From Hoeflea sp. (GTDB lineage Bacteria; Pseudomonadota; Alphaproteobacteria; Rhizobiales; Rhizobiaceae): a DNA stretch of 64,000 nucleotides. The notes under the pieces are model-generated. The model was not told where the DNA came from. It worked only from the letters and a program-made list of their open reading frames with translations, and ran no database searches. A program made the position numbers and the translations under genes. This document shows, piece by piece, positions 1-10,464 of this stretch; positions within the stretch are counted from its first letter, which is position 1, and each line of letters opens with the position of its first letter. The DNA lies in NCBI RefSeq assembly GCF_030682515.1, contig NZ_JAUXOD010000137.1, forward strand, positions 83,453-147,452, given 5' to 3'.

Positions 1-363
1 GCCGGGTCTTTTTTTGAAAGCAGCCCCATGTACACCCCTAAACAATTGCATCAGCCGGCCTCCCCCTCCAGTGCAATCATTGCGGGCCGACCGGCATCAT
101 GCCGGACAAGTGGCTACATATTCTGATTTTGGAGTATGAGACGCCTTTCGTTTAGCAACCCTTAATGCTGAGGGTGCGAGAATTGACAGGACAGGACCCA
201 TAATTCGGGCGCCCAAATCTGTGCAATCCCGCGTTATTCTTCCACCAATGCTGGCAAAGCGATCGACAGCGCAATCTCAGCCCCGCCCGGTTGTTTGTGA
301 CACTGGACCTCTCTAGGATTCCAGGGCGGATCTCGGATGGGCCCATGGGTGCAGGAGGCGGTA
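1..363. other. Non-coding left edge, no gene seen
   Basis: No open frame here has a convincing ribosome binding site or a recognisable product. The stretch is less GC-rich than its surroundings and presumably holds the promoter of the small gene starting at 364. The only clear signal is the AGGAGG just before that start. Confidence 0.5.
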
Positions 364-621
364 ATGCCGGAAAAGAAGAAGATCAGGAAAGTCTACGACA
401 CGCTGATAGAGGGCGCCTATGCCGGGCTGTCGGACGCGGCGTTGCATGACTATGTCTTAGAGCACTGTCCCAAGGCCACGAGCAAGCGGCTGGTTCGCGC
501 CTCACTGCTGGCGCTGAGCGATCCCAAGGTCGATGATCGCAATGTCCTCAACGTGATTTACGCGCTGGCCATCAAGCACCGGCTGGATGGCGGCCCGGAC
601 ACGATCGAGGAGGAGGACTAA
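364..621 (+). CDS. Conserved small protein of unknown function
   Basis: An 85-residue, highly charged, soluble protein without signal peptide or membrane segment. I chose the ATG at 364 because AGGAGG lies directly upstream; an in-frame ATG at 337 lacks this. The N terminus is Lys-rich (MPEKKKIRK), the middle and C-terminal parts look helical (SKRLVRASLLALSD, VLNVIYALAIKHR) and the tail is acidic (TIEEED). I do not recognise a characterised family, although the sequence has the look of a conserved rhizobial hypothetical. It stands alone, with its 3' end facing phnN, so the phn locus says nothing about its role. Confidence 0.7.
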   Translation: MPEKKKIRKVYDTLIEGAYAGLSDAALHDYVLEHCPKATSKRLVRASLLALSDPKVDDRNVLNVIYALAIKHRLDGGPDTIEEED

Positions 622-660
622 GACAGCCTGTGCCCTGCGGCGGACCAGGCGCGATACCGG

Positions 661-1254
661 CTATTGCGCCACCGATTGGCGGATATAGGCAACGAGCGCC
701 GCGCGCGCGGTCTCGACCGATCCGGAATTGTCGATGATGAAGTCCGGCTCGACCTGGGCGGTCAGGGCGGAAGCGCGGTGAAGCCTTGCCTCGATCTCGG
801 CCTGGCTCTCCCGGCCCCGGGCCTGCAGCCTTTGGGCCAGGATCCCGGGCTCGACGCTGATTTCCACCGCCACCGCGCTTGGAAAGACCCTGCGGATGAC
901 GCCCCACGCTCCGCGTGATCCATTGACCACCGCTGCCTTGCCCGCGGCCAGGTGCGCCTCCATGCCGCGCGGCAACCCGTAGCGCAGCCCGTTCGCGGCC
1001 CAGGTCAGGGCAAACCGGCCCTCGTCGATGGCGGCGTCGAATTCCGCGTCCGACATGGCGATGTGATCCTCGCTGCCCGCGTGGGCAGGCCGCGTGATCG
1101 CACGCCGGACGAACAGCACTTCGCCAGAGCGGACGAATTCCTCGCGGGCGCCGGAGATCAGCGTGTCCTTGCCCGACCCGCTCGGGCCGAGCAGCACGAT
1201 GAGAGGCCCGGGACCCGTCTCGGCGGGGTGCGCGGAGTGGATTGCACCGGGCAT
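661..1254 (-). CDS. phnN: Ribose 1,5-bisphosphate phosphokinase PhnN
   Basis: PhnN phosphorylates ribose 1,5-bisphosphate to PRPP, the last step that returns the sugar of the C-P lyase pathway to central metabolism. The 197-residue protein has a guanylate-kinase-like P-loop, GPSGSGKDT, at residues 23-31 and a conserved R-x-I-T-R segment for phosphate acceptor binding. Its ATG overlaps the phnM stop codon (TGATG), showing translational coupling as the last gene of the phnC-to-phnN operon. A GTG one codon upstream is an alternative start. Length and neighbours are as expected for the family. Confidence 0.93.
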   Translation of the reverse strand: MPGAIHSAHPAETGPGPLIVLLGPSGSGKDTLISGAREEFVRSGEVLFVRRAITRPAHAGSEDHIAMSDAEFDAAIDEGRFALTWAANGLRYGLPRGMEAHLAAGKAAVVNGSRGAWGVIRRVFPSAVAVEISVEPGILAQRLQARGRESQAEIEARLHRASALTAQVEPDFIIDNSGSVETARAALVAYIRQSVAQ

Positions 1255-2393
1255 CACGCCACCCGTTCGCCTTGCCGCCAGACCCCGCGAACGATGGGAA
1301 TGCCGGTCTCGCGGCGCACCCTGACCAGGTCGGCGCGCTTGCCTTCGGTCAGGCTGCCGCGGTCGTCAAGACCGACCGTCCTGGCAGGCGTCGCGGTCAC
1401 CAGCCTTATGGCTGCAGCAAGGTCGAGTTCTTCAATCTCGTCCGCGAGTACGAAGGGCGCCTGGATCAGGCTGAACGGCACGTAGTCGGACGACAGCACG
1501 TCGAGAACGCCGGCGCGGGCAAGGTCGGACGCCGCGATGTTGCCGGAATGCGACCCGCCCCTGACCACGTTGGGCGCGCCCATCAGCACGCTCATGCCGG
1601 CCTGGTGGGAGGCCTGCGCCGCCTCGATGCTGGTCGGGAATTCCGCGAGCCGCACGCCAAACCCGACCGCTTCGGCGACATGGTCGAGGGTCGCGTCGTC
1701 GTGGCTGGCGACCGTGATCCCGCGCTCGGCGCAGGCGCTCGCCAGCACCTTGCGGTGGGCGTCGGAGTAGCGCGCCGACGCATCCTGACGGCGCTGGACG
1801 AAATGCGCGAAGGCCTCGTCCGAAAGCCCGCGCTTGGTTTTGTAGTAGAGCGTGTACTGATCCATCGTCTGGAACTGGCGCTGGCCCGGTGCATGGTCCA
1901 TCAGCGAGGCAAGCCGGACTTGGCCGTCGGTGGCGAAATCGGCGAAATGCTCCAGCACATCCGCGGCCGAGACCTCGCAGCGCAGATGGATGAGGTGGTC
2001 GGCGCGCAGCCGGTTTTCGGCCCGCGCCTCGGCAAGCGCATCGGCGATGGCGCGCATCTCGCCCATCTTGAAGCCGTCATCCTCGTCCGAGCCGAGCCGC
2101 AGGCAGTCAAACACGGTGGTGATGCCGGAGGAGGCAATCTGGGCGTCATGCGACTGAATGGCGGAAATGGCGTTCCAGCGCACGCCCGGGCGCGGCGAAT
2201 AATGCGATTCAAGGTGGTCGGTGTGCAGTTCAACCAGGCCCGGCAGGATGTAGTCGCCGTCCATGTCGACGCCGCTTGCCGATCTGCCCTCGCCAATCTC
2301 GGCAATGACACCGTCCCTGACGACGAGGCTGCCCGAGACGATCCGGTCCTCGAGCACGAGGCGGGCATTGGTCAGAATCATTTCGGTGGTCAT
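1254..2393 (-). CDS. phnM: Ribose 1-methylphosphonate 5-triphosphate diphosphatase PhnM
   Basis: PhnM is an amidohydrolase-fold enzyme that removes pyrophosphate from alpha-D-ribose 1-methylphosphonate 5-triphosphate, giving the 5-phosphate substrate of PhnJ. The 379-residue protein shows the metal-binding strand motif HTDH at residues 57-60 and a later ASHDDATLDH segment with further ligands. It directly abuts the upstream DUF1045 gene and overlaps phnN by one base at its 3' end, so it is part of one tightly packed phn operon. Confidence 0.94.
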   Translation of the reverse strand: MTTEMILTNARLVLEDRIVSGSLVVRDGVIAEIGEGRSASGVDMDGDYILPGLVELHTDHLESHYSPRPGVRWNAISAIQSHDAQIASSGITTVFDCLRLGSDEDDGFKMGEMRAIADALAEARAENRLRADHLIHLRCEVSAADVLEHFADFATDGQVRLASLMDHAPGQRQFQTMDQYTLYYKTKRGLSDEAFAHFVQRRQDASARYSDAHRKVLASACAERGITVASHDDATLDHVAEAVGFGVRLAEFPTSIEAAQASHQAGMSVLMGAPNVVRGGSHSGNIAASDLARAGVLDVLSSDYVPFSLIQAPFVLADEIEELDLAAAIRLVTATPARTVGLDDRGSLTEGKRADLVRVRRETGIPIVRGVWRQGERVA

Positions 2394-3101
2394 TCAGGCG
2401 GTCTTTCTGTGCAGGCCAGACGCCAGCGGCGTCCGGCTGTGGATTTCAAAGGGGGCGCCGGGTTCGGGTTCGACGAACAGGGTCAGCGCGTCAATCATGA
2501 TCTCGCGGCCCGTCACCGGAGCGAAGTGCTCGCCGGCCGCGCGCAGGACCCGGTCGCGATCCTTGTCCGGGACCCGACTCGTCAGCGTCATGTGGAAACG
2601 GAAGCAGTCGAACACGTAAGGATAGCCCCAACGCATCAGGTTGCGCAATTCCGCAAGCGCCAGCTGCTCGGGATTGCGCCGTTCGATTTCACTCTCCGTC
2701 AGCTCCGTGCGGCAGCCGTCAAAGGCGCTCACCACATCGCCGGCAAACGCGTTGAGCTGGCTCAAATCGCCCTCCGGCAGGAGCGCCACGAAGCCCTCGA
2801 TGGCGCCCACCTTCAACCCCTCGATCGCAAACCGCGTCCGGCTGGCGCAGAACCTGTCCATGGTCTGCAGCAGGTCGCGTTCGTTCACGCCATCGGCAAG
2901 CCGGAACGGCGCCTTGAGCGTCGCATGAAAGCCGTAGCGCCGCGCCGGTCCGGTGATCCCGGCCAGCTCGTCTGCCCCCATGCCGTCGAAATCCGGCTGC
3001 TGCACCGGCTTGCCCGTGGCCGCATCCCGGCCGATCCAGCTGGCGGCGAGGCCTGCAAGCGGCGAAGCAGGTTCCGGGGCAAAGTAGAGCGCATATCTCA
3101 T
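2394..3101 (-). CDS. DUF1045 phosphonate-operon protein, 2H phosphoesterase-like
   Basis: A 235-residue cytoplasmic protein of the DUF1045 family, regularly encoded in rhizobial phn operons but without an established reaction. It contains two H-x-T motifs, HATL beginning at His59 and HMTL in the C-terminal half, the signature of 2H phosphoesterases that act on cyclic phosphates or RNA ends. An attractive inference is hydrolysis of the cyclic ribose phosphate left by PhnJ, the step done by PhnP elsewhere; no phnP is seen in this window. The start at 3101 overlaps the phnE2 stop (ATGA); longer starts would run into phnE2. Family assignment is firm, reaction is inference. Confidence 0.85.
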   Translation of the reverse strand: MRYALYFAPEPASPLAGLAASWIGRDAATGKPVQQPDFDGMGADELAGITGPARRYGFHATLKAPFRLADGVNERDLLQTMDRFCASRTRFAIEGLKVGAIEGFVALLPEGDLSQLNAFAGDVVSAFDGCRTELTESEIERRNPEQLALAELRNLMRWGYPYVFDCFRFHMTLTSRVPDKDRDRVLRAAGEHFAPVTGREIMIDALTLFVEPEPGAPFEIHSRTPLASGLHRKTA

Positions 3102-4447
3102 GGGTGTGCCGTTCGTCCGATCAGGCGGGATCTCAGCCAGCCCGACAGCGTGTCCATCGCCATCACCATCAGGATGATCAGGATGATGTAGTAGCTCACC
3201 TCTTCCCAATCCTTCTGGGTGGAAATGGCCTGTGTCAACAACAGCCCGATGCCGCCGCCGACAATGGCGCCGATGACTGTGGCGGAGCGTGTGTTCGATT
3301 CGAAATAATACAGAACCTGACTTAAAAACACAGGTGTCACTTGCGGAATGACACCGAAACGGGCCTGTTGAATGCGCGACGCGCCCGTCGACTGAACACC
3401 TTCCACCTGCTTGTTGTCTATGTTTTCCAGGGCCTCGGAGAAGGTCTTGCCGAAGGTACCTGTGTCTGTGAGCAGAATGGCCAGAGCGCCGGTCATCGGC
3501 CCCGGGCCGAAGGCGCGCGACAGGATGATGGTCCAGATCAGGCCGTCAACCCCGCGCAGGAAATCGAACAGACGGCGCAGCGTGAACAGGATCGGCCGCG
3601 AGGGGGAGAAATTCGTGGCGGCGAAAAACGCCAGCGGCAGGGCGATCATCGCCGCACCCATGGTGCCCAGAAACGCCATCAGCACGGTCTCGAACAGCGC
3701 CCAGGCCACGTCGCCATGCCGCCACATCGCATTGGTCCAGAAACCATGCGCCATGGCTGAAATGTTGGAGCGGTTGGGATCCACACGCTCGCCGACGGTG
3801 GCGAGTTGGACGAGTTCGACAAACGACTTGCCGTAGAACGGGCTGTCGAGGGTGAAGAAGAACAGCTCCCATCCTGCCTGATACCGGAACACCTCGGTGC
3901 GGTTGCGCGTGTAGCTGAAGCGTCCCTGTTTGGTCGTCACCGCGATGCGTGTGTCAGAGGCATTGATCCAGCCGGGAATGCCGCCGTCCGGCAGCACCAG
4001 AATGAGCTTGCCGTCCTGGGGCGAGATGTCGATCACCCCGTAGCCGGGATAGATATAGCGCGCACCATCGTCGTCGAAGATCACCTCGTGACCTCGGTCG
4101 AGATCGATGCGGGTCACGCCGTCGGCCATGGTCACCCATTCAGGCAGCATGCCCGGGGGGTAGGTGCCCTTGGTCTCGCCCTCGATGGCGACCGAAATCG
4201 CGCCATCGCGGTTATCGCGCGTGACATGGGTCTTGTGGGACCAGAAGTCGGAAACCAGGATCGCGGCATTGTCGAGCCGGGCCCGCGACGCGATGCCCGA
4301 AATGTCAAAGGCGAAGAACACGTAGGTCAGATAGACCAGGATCACCGCGGGCACGCCGAACGCAACCATCTGCTTGCGGTTGAACCCCTTGAGAACGGCG
4401 AGCTGCAGATCGGCGGAGGCAGTCGGGGCCATGTCGGTGGAGCTCAT
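3098..4447 (-). CDS. phnE2: Phosphonate ABC transporter permease PhnE2
   Basis: Inner-membrane permease of the PhnCDE phosphonate importer. The 449-residue protein has an N-terminal membrane segment near residues 28-48, a long hydrophilic stretch probably in the periplasm, then the BPD_transp_1 core with an EAA-like loop (EALENIDNKQVEGVQSTGAS) that contacts PhnC. It is longer than the other permease (290 residues) because of this insertion, a known form in rhizobia. It starts one base after the phnE1 stop and overlaps the DUF1045 gene by four bases. The partner permease is phnE1. Confidence 0.93.
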   Translation of the reverse strand: MSSTDMAPTASADLQLAVLKGFNRKQMVAFGVPAVILVYLTYVFFAFDISGIASRARLDNAAILVSDFWSHKTHVTRDNRDGAISVAIEGETKGTYPPGMLPEWVTMADGVTRIDLDRGHEVIFDDDGARYIYPGYGVIDISPQDGKLILVLPDGGIPGWINASDTRIAVTTKQGRFSYTRNRTEVFRYQAGWELFFFTLDSPFYGKSFVELVQLATVGERVDPNRSNISAMAHGFWTNAMWRHGDVAWALFETVLMAFLGTMGAAMIALPLAFFAATNFSPSRPILFTLRRLFDFLRGVDGLIWTIILSRAFGPGPMTGALAILLTDTGTFGKTFSEALENIDNKQVEGVQSTGASRIQQARFGVIPQVTPVFLSQVLYYFESNTRSATVIGAIVGGGIGLLLTQAISTQKDWEEVSYYIILIILMVMAMDTLSGWLRSRLIGRTAHP

Positions 4448-4448
4448 G

Positions 4449-5321
4449 TCAGTGTCCCTTGACCAGACGGTTGCGGTAGTGGCTCGACAGCTGGTCGAAG
4501 AACACGATGGTGATGAACAGCAGAATGAAGATCGCGACGACCTGGTCGTAACGTCCCTGCCCCCACTGCATGGCGAGCCTCAGGTCATGGCCGATGCCAC
4601 CGGAGCCGACGAAGCCCAGAATGGCAGACGCGCGGATGTTGATCTCGAAACGCAGGAGCCCATAGGACAGCCAGTTCGGCGCCACCTGCGGGATGACGCC
4701 GAGCCACATTTTCTGCATCCAGTTCGCGCCGACGGAAGAGAGCCCTTCGACCGGCTTGAGGTCGGCGTTTTCCGAAACCTCCGAGAACAGCTTGCCCAGT
4801 GCGCCCGCGGTGTGGAAGGCGATCGCGATCATTGCCGGAACCGGTCCGCCGCCGAGGACAAAGATCAGCACCAGTGCGATGACGATTTCCGGGATCGCCC
4901 GCATGCCGTCCATCATCCGCCGGAACACCGGGATCATGCGCGGCCAGCGCGCCAGCCCGCGAGTGGACAAGAGCGCCAGCACGATGGCGAATATTGCGCC
5001 GATCAGCGTGGAGACGGCGGCAATGTTCAGCGTCTCGATCAGCGACGGCAGGAACTCCGCAAGCAGCGCCGGGAGCAAGGCAGCCTTGGCGATTCCCTCG
5101 GACAGGACCTCGGACGGAAAATCGAAGATCTGCGAGATGCCGTTCCAGAACCCGCCAGCATTGCGGGAATCCGCAAGGCGAAAGCCTGAAACCATCATCG
5201 CAATGAAGATGATCAGCAGAATCCCGCCATACATCTGCTTCTGGCGGGCCATGGCCAGATAATTGTCGCGGATGGCGATGGTGGCGGCGGCGCCGCCGTG
5301 GTTTGTCGCTAAATCGCTCAT
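4449..5321 (-). CDS. phnE1: Phosphonate ABC transporter permease PhnE1
   Basis: The 290-residue first permease of the phosphonate importer; it forms the channel with PhnE2. There is a short cytoplasmic N terminus, a membrane segment around residues 36-54, and a BPD_transp_1 domain with an EAA-like motif (SEVSENADLKPVEGLSSVGA). I placed the start at the ATG at 5321 (MSDLATN) with a GGAA/GGATCC-type purine stretch upstream; longer frames run into the phnD terminator hairpin. A 67-bp gap with a strong stem-loop separates it from phnD. Confidence 0.93.
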   Translation of the reverse strand: MSDLATNHGGAAATIAIRDNYLAMARQKQMYGGILLIIFIAMMVSGFRLADSRNAGGFWNGISQIFDFPSEVLSEGIAKAALLPALLAEFLPSLIETLNIAAVSTLIGAIFAIVLALLSTRGLARWPRMIPVFRRMMDGMRAIPEIVIALVLIFVLGGGPVPAMIAIAFHTAGALGKLFSEVSENADLKPVEGLSSVGANWMQKMWLGVIPQVAPNWLSYGLLRFEINIRASAILGFVGSGGIGHDLRLAMQWGQGRYDQVVAIFILLFITIVFFDQLSSHYRNRLVKGH

Positions 5322-5347
5322 CGGCGGGGATCCTTCCCGAAAAGAAA

Positions 5348-5373
5348 GCGGGGAGCCGGGTGGCTCCCCGCTG
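5348..5373 (-). terminator. Stem-loop with U-rich tail between phnD and phnE1
   Basis: Perfect 11-bp inverted repeat (arms 5348-5358 and 5363-5373, 4-nt loop), followed in the direction of transcription by TTCTTTT. It looks like an intrinsic terminator or 3' processing and stabilisation element. It would give more phnD (binding protein) than permease mRNA while the downstream genes remain in the operon through readthrough. Confidence 0.75.
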
Positions 5374-5388
5374 TTGCTTGGCAGGCGC

Positions 5389-6294
5389 CTAGTTGCTCTG
5401 GGCCTTGCGCACGTTGATGATCGACTCGTAGGCGTCGTGGGAGATCGGGGTGAAGCCCGAGGTCTCGCCGGCGGCCATGTTGTAGGCGCACTGCTTATCC
5501 TTGCCATGCAGCTCGCTGAGGAACGTCACGACCTTCTGCTTGACGTCATCCGGCAGCGCGCGGCGCAAGACGATCGGGCCTTCCGGGATCTCCTTCGACC
5601 GCCAGATCTCGACCAGGTCGTTCATGTCGACCAGGCCGGAATCGACGGCCTTGCGCAGCGCGCCCGAATTGTAGCCGTCTTCCCAGTTGCCCTGGCCATC
5701 GGCCCAGGTCACGCCGGCGTCGACTTCGCCATTGTTCACGGCGACGATTGTCTGCTCGTGGCCGCCGACGAATTTCACTTCGCCGAAATAGTCGCCCGAG
5801 GTCATCGTGGCGCCGATCTCGGCTGGAATTTCAACCGACGGGATCAGGTAGCCCGAGGTCGAGTTCGGATCGCCGAAGGCAAAGACCTTGCCCTTCATGT
5901 CGGCCAGCGAGGTGATTTCCTTGTCCTTGCGGGCAAAGCCGATCGAGTAGTAGCCGACCGAACCGTCGAGGTTGGTCTTGACCAGCACCACGTCCAGGGC
6001 TTCCGGATTGGTCAGGTAGGCCTTGGCATAGGCCGAGGCGCCGAGCCATGCCATGTCGATCGAGCCGCCGAGCAGGCCCTGGATCACGCCGTCATAGTCG
6101 GCCGGGGTGAACAGCTTGGTCTCGACGCCGAGCAGATCCTGCACATAGGCGCGAACGCACTCGTTGGACGTCATGCGGTCCTGGGCGTTCTCACCGCCGA
6201 GGATGCCGATGCGGAATTCGGTGATGGCGTCCTGCGCGAAAACGCTGGTGGACAGAAGCGCGATCGTTGCGGCCGCGAGGATGGTCTTCATCAT
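5389..6294 (-). CDS. phnD: Phosphonate ABC transporter substrate-binding protein PhnD
   Basis: Periplasmic binding protein that captures phosphonates for the PhnC-E1-E2 importer. The 301-residue precursor starts with a Sec signal peptide (MMKTILAAATIALLSTSVFA, cleavage expected before QD), followed by the PhnD fold with FGDPNSTSGYLIP, the conserved ligand-loop motif of this family. Two consecutive ATGs (6294 and 6291) are possible starts. It lies between phnC and phnE1 and ends just before a terminator-like hairpin. Confidence 0.95.
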   Translation of the reverse strand: MMKTILAAATIALLSTSVFAQDAITEFRIGILGGENAQDRMTSNECVRAYVQDLLGVETKLFTPADYDGVIQGLLGGSIDMAWLGASAYAKAYLTNPEALDVVLVKTNLDGSVGYYSIGFARKDKEITSLADMKGKVFAFGDPNSTSGYLIPSVEIPAEIGATMTSGDYFGEVKFVGGHEQTIVAVNNGEVDAGVTWADGQGNWEDGYNSGALRKAVDSGLVDMNDLVEIWRSKEIPEGPIVLRRALPDDVKQKVVTFLSELHGKDKQCAYNMAAGETSGFTPISHDAYESIINVRKAQSN

Positions 6295-6383
6295 GGTGTA
6301 GTCTCCGTCTAGGGTTGACAGGTTGGGTAGGAAAACTTTTGCGCCTCGGGTCGGCTCCACCAGAGTCCGGCGGAAATCCGAGA

Positions 6384-7232
6384 TCAGAGGGTTTCCAGCG
6401 CGAGTCCGGAAGCAGTGACTTTCGCCTTGATGTCGGCCGGACGGCCGCGGGCGTGGAGGCTTGTGGAGGTCATCGTTTCCGAGATCTCCTCGCCGTCGGC
6501 GCCGGCGCCGTAGATCGCCCGCACGGCCTCGGTGGTCAGTTCGTCGGGAGTCCCGTCGAAGACCACCTTGCCGGACGCCATGCCGATGATGCGTTCGCAA
6601 TAATTGCGCGCGGTGTCGAGCGTGTGCAGGTTGGTCACCACCGTGATGCCTTCCTGCTCGTTGATGTCCCTGAGCGCGTCCATGACGATCTGGGCATTGA
6701 GCGGGTCCAGCGAGGCGATCGGCTCGTCGGCGAGGATCAGCTTCGGCGACTGCATCAGCGCGCGCGCGATCGCCACCCGCTGCTGCTGGCCGCCCGACAG
6801 CGCCTCGGCGCGCTTGGTGGCGTTTTCGGCGACGCCGAGCCGCTCGAGGATCGCGATCGCCCGGATGATGTCTTCGCGCGGAAACAGGTTGAACATGGTC
6901 GAGAACGTCGAGCGCAGGTTCAAGGTGCCGTGCAGGACGTTGGAGACCACGTCGAGCCGCGGCACCAGGTTGAACTGCTGGAAGATCATGGCGCAGTCGC
7001 GCTGCCAGTTGCGCAACTCGCGGCCGGTGAGCGTCGAGACCGGACGGCCCGAATGGGCGATCACGCCGCCGCTCACGCCGGTGAGCCGGTTGATCATCCT
7101 GAGCAGCGTCGACTTGCCGGCGCCCGAGCGGCCGATGATGCCGACCATCTGCCCCTCGGGAATGGTCAAGGAGACAGCGTCAACGGCGATGTTGGGGCCA
7201 AAGCGGCGAGTCACATCGGTCAGTTCAAGCAT
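6384..7232 (-). CDS. phnC: Phosphonate ABC transporter ATP-binding protein PhnC
   Basis: ATPase of the phosphonate importer and first gene of the phnC-to-phnN operon. The 282-residue protein has Walker [10 protein letters not shown] at residues 34-42, the signature [15 protein letters not shown], and Walker B LILADEP. The C terminus is some 25 residues longer than the catalytic core. I chose the ATG at 7232 because AAGGGG precedes it and the sequence from [12 protein letters not shown] matches a standard ABC start. A probable Pho box lies 75-92 bp upstream. Confidence 0.95.
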   Translation of the reverse strand: MLELTDVTRRFGPNIAVDAVSLTIPEGQMVGIIGRSGAGKSTLLRMINRLTGVSGGVIAHSGRPVSTLTGRELRNWQRDCAMIFQQFNLVPRLDVVSNVLHGTLNLRSTFSTMFNLFPREDIIRAIAILERLGVAENATKRAEALSGGQQQRVAIARALMQSPKLILADEPIASLDPLNAQIVMDALRDINEQEGITVVTNLHTLDTARNYCERIIGMASGKVVFDGTPDELTTEAVRAIYGAGADGEEISETMTSTSLHARGRPADIKAKVTASGLALETL

Positions 7233-7306
7233 TGGACAATCCCCTTGGATCACGCTGGGTTTCGTGACTTTCGGGAATTGGACTAGCCCAGCCATGTGAA
7301 AGGCCG

Positions 7307-7324
7307 ATGTCGGTTTGATGTCAG
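7307..7324 (-). promoter_or_regulatory. Probable Pho box of the phnC operon
   Basis: On the minus strand this reads CTGACAT-CAAA-CCGACAT: two heptamers with 11-nt periodicity, close to the PhoB consensus of two CTGTCAT units separated by four bases (11 of 14 positions). It ends 75 bp before the phnC start, an appropriate distance for activation. This supports PhoB control of phosphonate uptake during phosphate starvation. Confidence 0.65.
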
Positions 7325-7424
7325 ATTTGTTACGATCCACAGACCCGCGGCGATCTGCGCAAAAACCCGCGATCCTCAGGGGTTTTGCGGCTTGCGTTCC
7401 GCCCCCGGTCATGGCCCTATGGGC

Positions 7425-7583
7425 AGGTCTGGTGCCCGCGGAACGCGGGAGAATCGGGAATCCGGTGAGACTCCGGAACGTGCCCACCGCTGTGACGGGG
7501 ATGGTCCGCGCAAGATGCCACTGGGAGTGCCCGGGAAGGCGCGCGGGCCAGATGATCCGAAGTCAGAAGACCGGCCAGATCTC
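7425..7583 (+). promoter_or_regulatory. Cobalamin (adenosylcobalamin) riboswitch upstream of bluB
   Basis: The conserved core is readable: GGTGCCC near 7431, the paired CGGGAATCCGGTGAGACTCCGG stretch of which the GGTGAGACTC core is at 7463-7472, GCTGTGACGGGGA near 7489, GCCACTG at 7517-7523, and the B12 box AGTCAGAAGACCGGCC at 7561-7576. A 7-bp stem at 7592-7612 (GCCGCGC/GCGCGGC) between the aptamer and the bluB start could be the expression platform. Binding of adenosylcobalamin should lower bluB expression. Confidence 0.92.
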
Positions 7584-7587
7584 ATAG

Positions 7588-8929
<1,342 letters not shown>

Positions 8930-8933
<4 letters not shown>

Positions 8934-9637
8934 GCCGCAGCCTTCCCGGCGGCAAAGGCCGAGACGTCGATGACGTGGTCGGCCACGGCATTGCGCACGT
9001 CGAGATCGTGGAAGATCCCGAGCAGCGCTGCGCCGTCCGCCTTCTTGCGGGCGATCAGCTCGATCACCACTTCCCGGTTGGCCGCGTCGAGCGAGGCCGT
9101 CGGTTCGTCGAGCAGCAGGACCGGATGATCGGTGATGAAGCCGCGGGCGATGTTGACCCGCTGCTGCTCGCCGCCCGAGAACGTCGCCGGCGGCAGCGAC
9201 CAGAGCTTTTCGGGCAGGTTGAGTTCCGTAAACAGGTCGCGCGCCTGCTCGCGCGCGGTCTCCCGCTCAACGCCGCGAATAAGCAGCGGCTCGGCCGCCA
9301 CGTCGAGCGCGGAGACGCGCGGCACCGCACGTAAAAACTGGCTCACATAGCCGATCGTGTCGCGCCTGATCTCCAGCACCAGCCGCGGGCTGGCGCTGGC
9401 GACGTCGACATGACGGCCGTGATGCTGAACCAGAATCTGGCCGCTGTCGCAGCCGTAATTGCCGTAGAGCATCTTCAGGATCGAGCTCTTGCCGACGCCC
9501 GAGGGTCCGCCGAGCACCGCGCAGGCGCCGGCTTTCAGCGAGAACGACACATTGGCCACCACCGGCAGCTCGACGCCGCCGCGCATGTGCATGATGAAGG
9601 TCTTTTTCACTTCCGAGGCAACGAGCAGCGTGTTCAT
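8930..9637 (-). CDS. phnL: C-P lyase ABC-like subunit PhnL
   Basis: PhnL is required with PhnG-H-I for coupling ATP and phosphonate to form ribose 1-methylphosphonate 5-triphosphate; it resembles an ABC ATPase but has no permease. The 235-residue protein has Walker A GPSGVGKSS at about residues 44-52, signature FSGGEQQRVNIARGF and Walker B VLLLDEP. The start at 9637 follows the phnK stop by two bases; longer frames are antisense noise over phnK. Confidence 0.94.
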
Positions 9638-9639
9638 GG

Positions 9640-10464
9640 TCAGACCTGCAGGATGGAGGAGACGAGAAGCTGGGTGTAGGGCGCGCGCGGGTCGTCGAGC
9701 ACCCGGTCGGTCAGCCCCGCCTCGATCACCCTGCCCTCCTTCATCACGATCATCCGGTCCGACAACAGCCGGGCGACCGCCAGATCGTGGGTGACGACGA
9801 CCACGGCGAGCCCGAGATCGGAGACCAGACCCCGCAACAGGTCGAGAAGCCGCGCCTGTACCGAGACATCGAGCCCGCCGGTGGGCTCGTCCATGAACAC
9901 GAGCCTGGGCTCGGTCACCAGGTTGCGGGCGATCTGCAACCGCTGGCGCATGCCGCCGGAAAAGGTTCGCGGCTGGTCGTCGACCCGGTCCTCGTCGATC
10001 TCGACGCGCGCCAGCCATTCGATCGCAGCCCCGCGGATATTGCCGTAATGGCGGTTGCCCACCGCCATCAGCCGCTCGCCGACATTGGCGCCGGCCGACA
10101 CCGTCATGCGGAGGCCGTCGATCGGGTTCTGGTGAACAAACCCCCAGTCGGTGCGCATCAGGTAGCGCCGCTCGGCCTCCGCCATCTTGTAGATGTCGGC
10201 ACTCACGCCATCGCGCATGCGATAATGCACCGTGCCGCAGGTGGGTGTCAGCCGCGACGAGATGCAGTTGAGAAGCGTGGTCTTGCCGGAACCGGATTCG
10301 CCGACGATCGCCAGCACCTCGCCGGGCCACAGATCGAAGCTCACATCGGCGCAGCCGATGCGCTTGCCATAGACACGGGTGAGGTTTTCAACCGTGAGCA
10401 GCGGCTTGACCGGTGCAGGAATCCCGGCCTTGGCGAGGGCTTCCAGAGTCGCTGATGGGGTCAT
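9640..10464 (-). CDS. phnK: C-P lyase ABC-like subunit PhnK
   Basis: ATP-binding subunit that docks on the PhnG-H-I-J core complex through PhnJ. The 274-residue protein has Walker A GESGSGKTT at residues 55-63, signature FSGGMRQRLQIARNL and Walker B LVFMDEP. An N-terminal stretch of about 20 residues precedes the ABC core. The start overlaps the phnJ stop by four bases (ATGA). Confidence 0.95.
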   Translation of the reverse strand: MTPSATLEALAKAGIPAPVKPLLTVENLTRVYGKRIGCADVSFDLWPGEVLAIVGESGSGKTTLLNCISSRLTPTCGTVHYRMRDGVSADIYKMAEAERRYLMRTDWGFVHQNPIDGLRMTVSAGANVGERLMAVGNRHYGNIRGAAIEWLARVEIDEDRVDDQPRTFSGGMRQRLQIARNLVTEPRLVFMDEPTGGLDVSVQARLLDLLRGLVSDLGLAVVVVTHDLAVARLLSDRMIVMKEGRVIEAGLTDRVLDDPRAPYTQLLVSSILQV

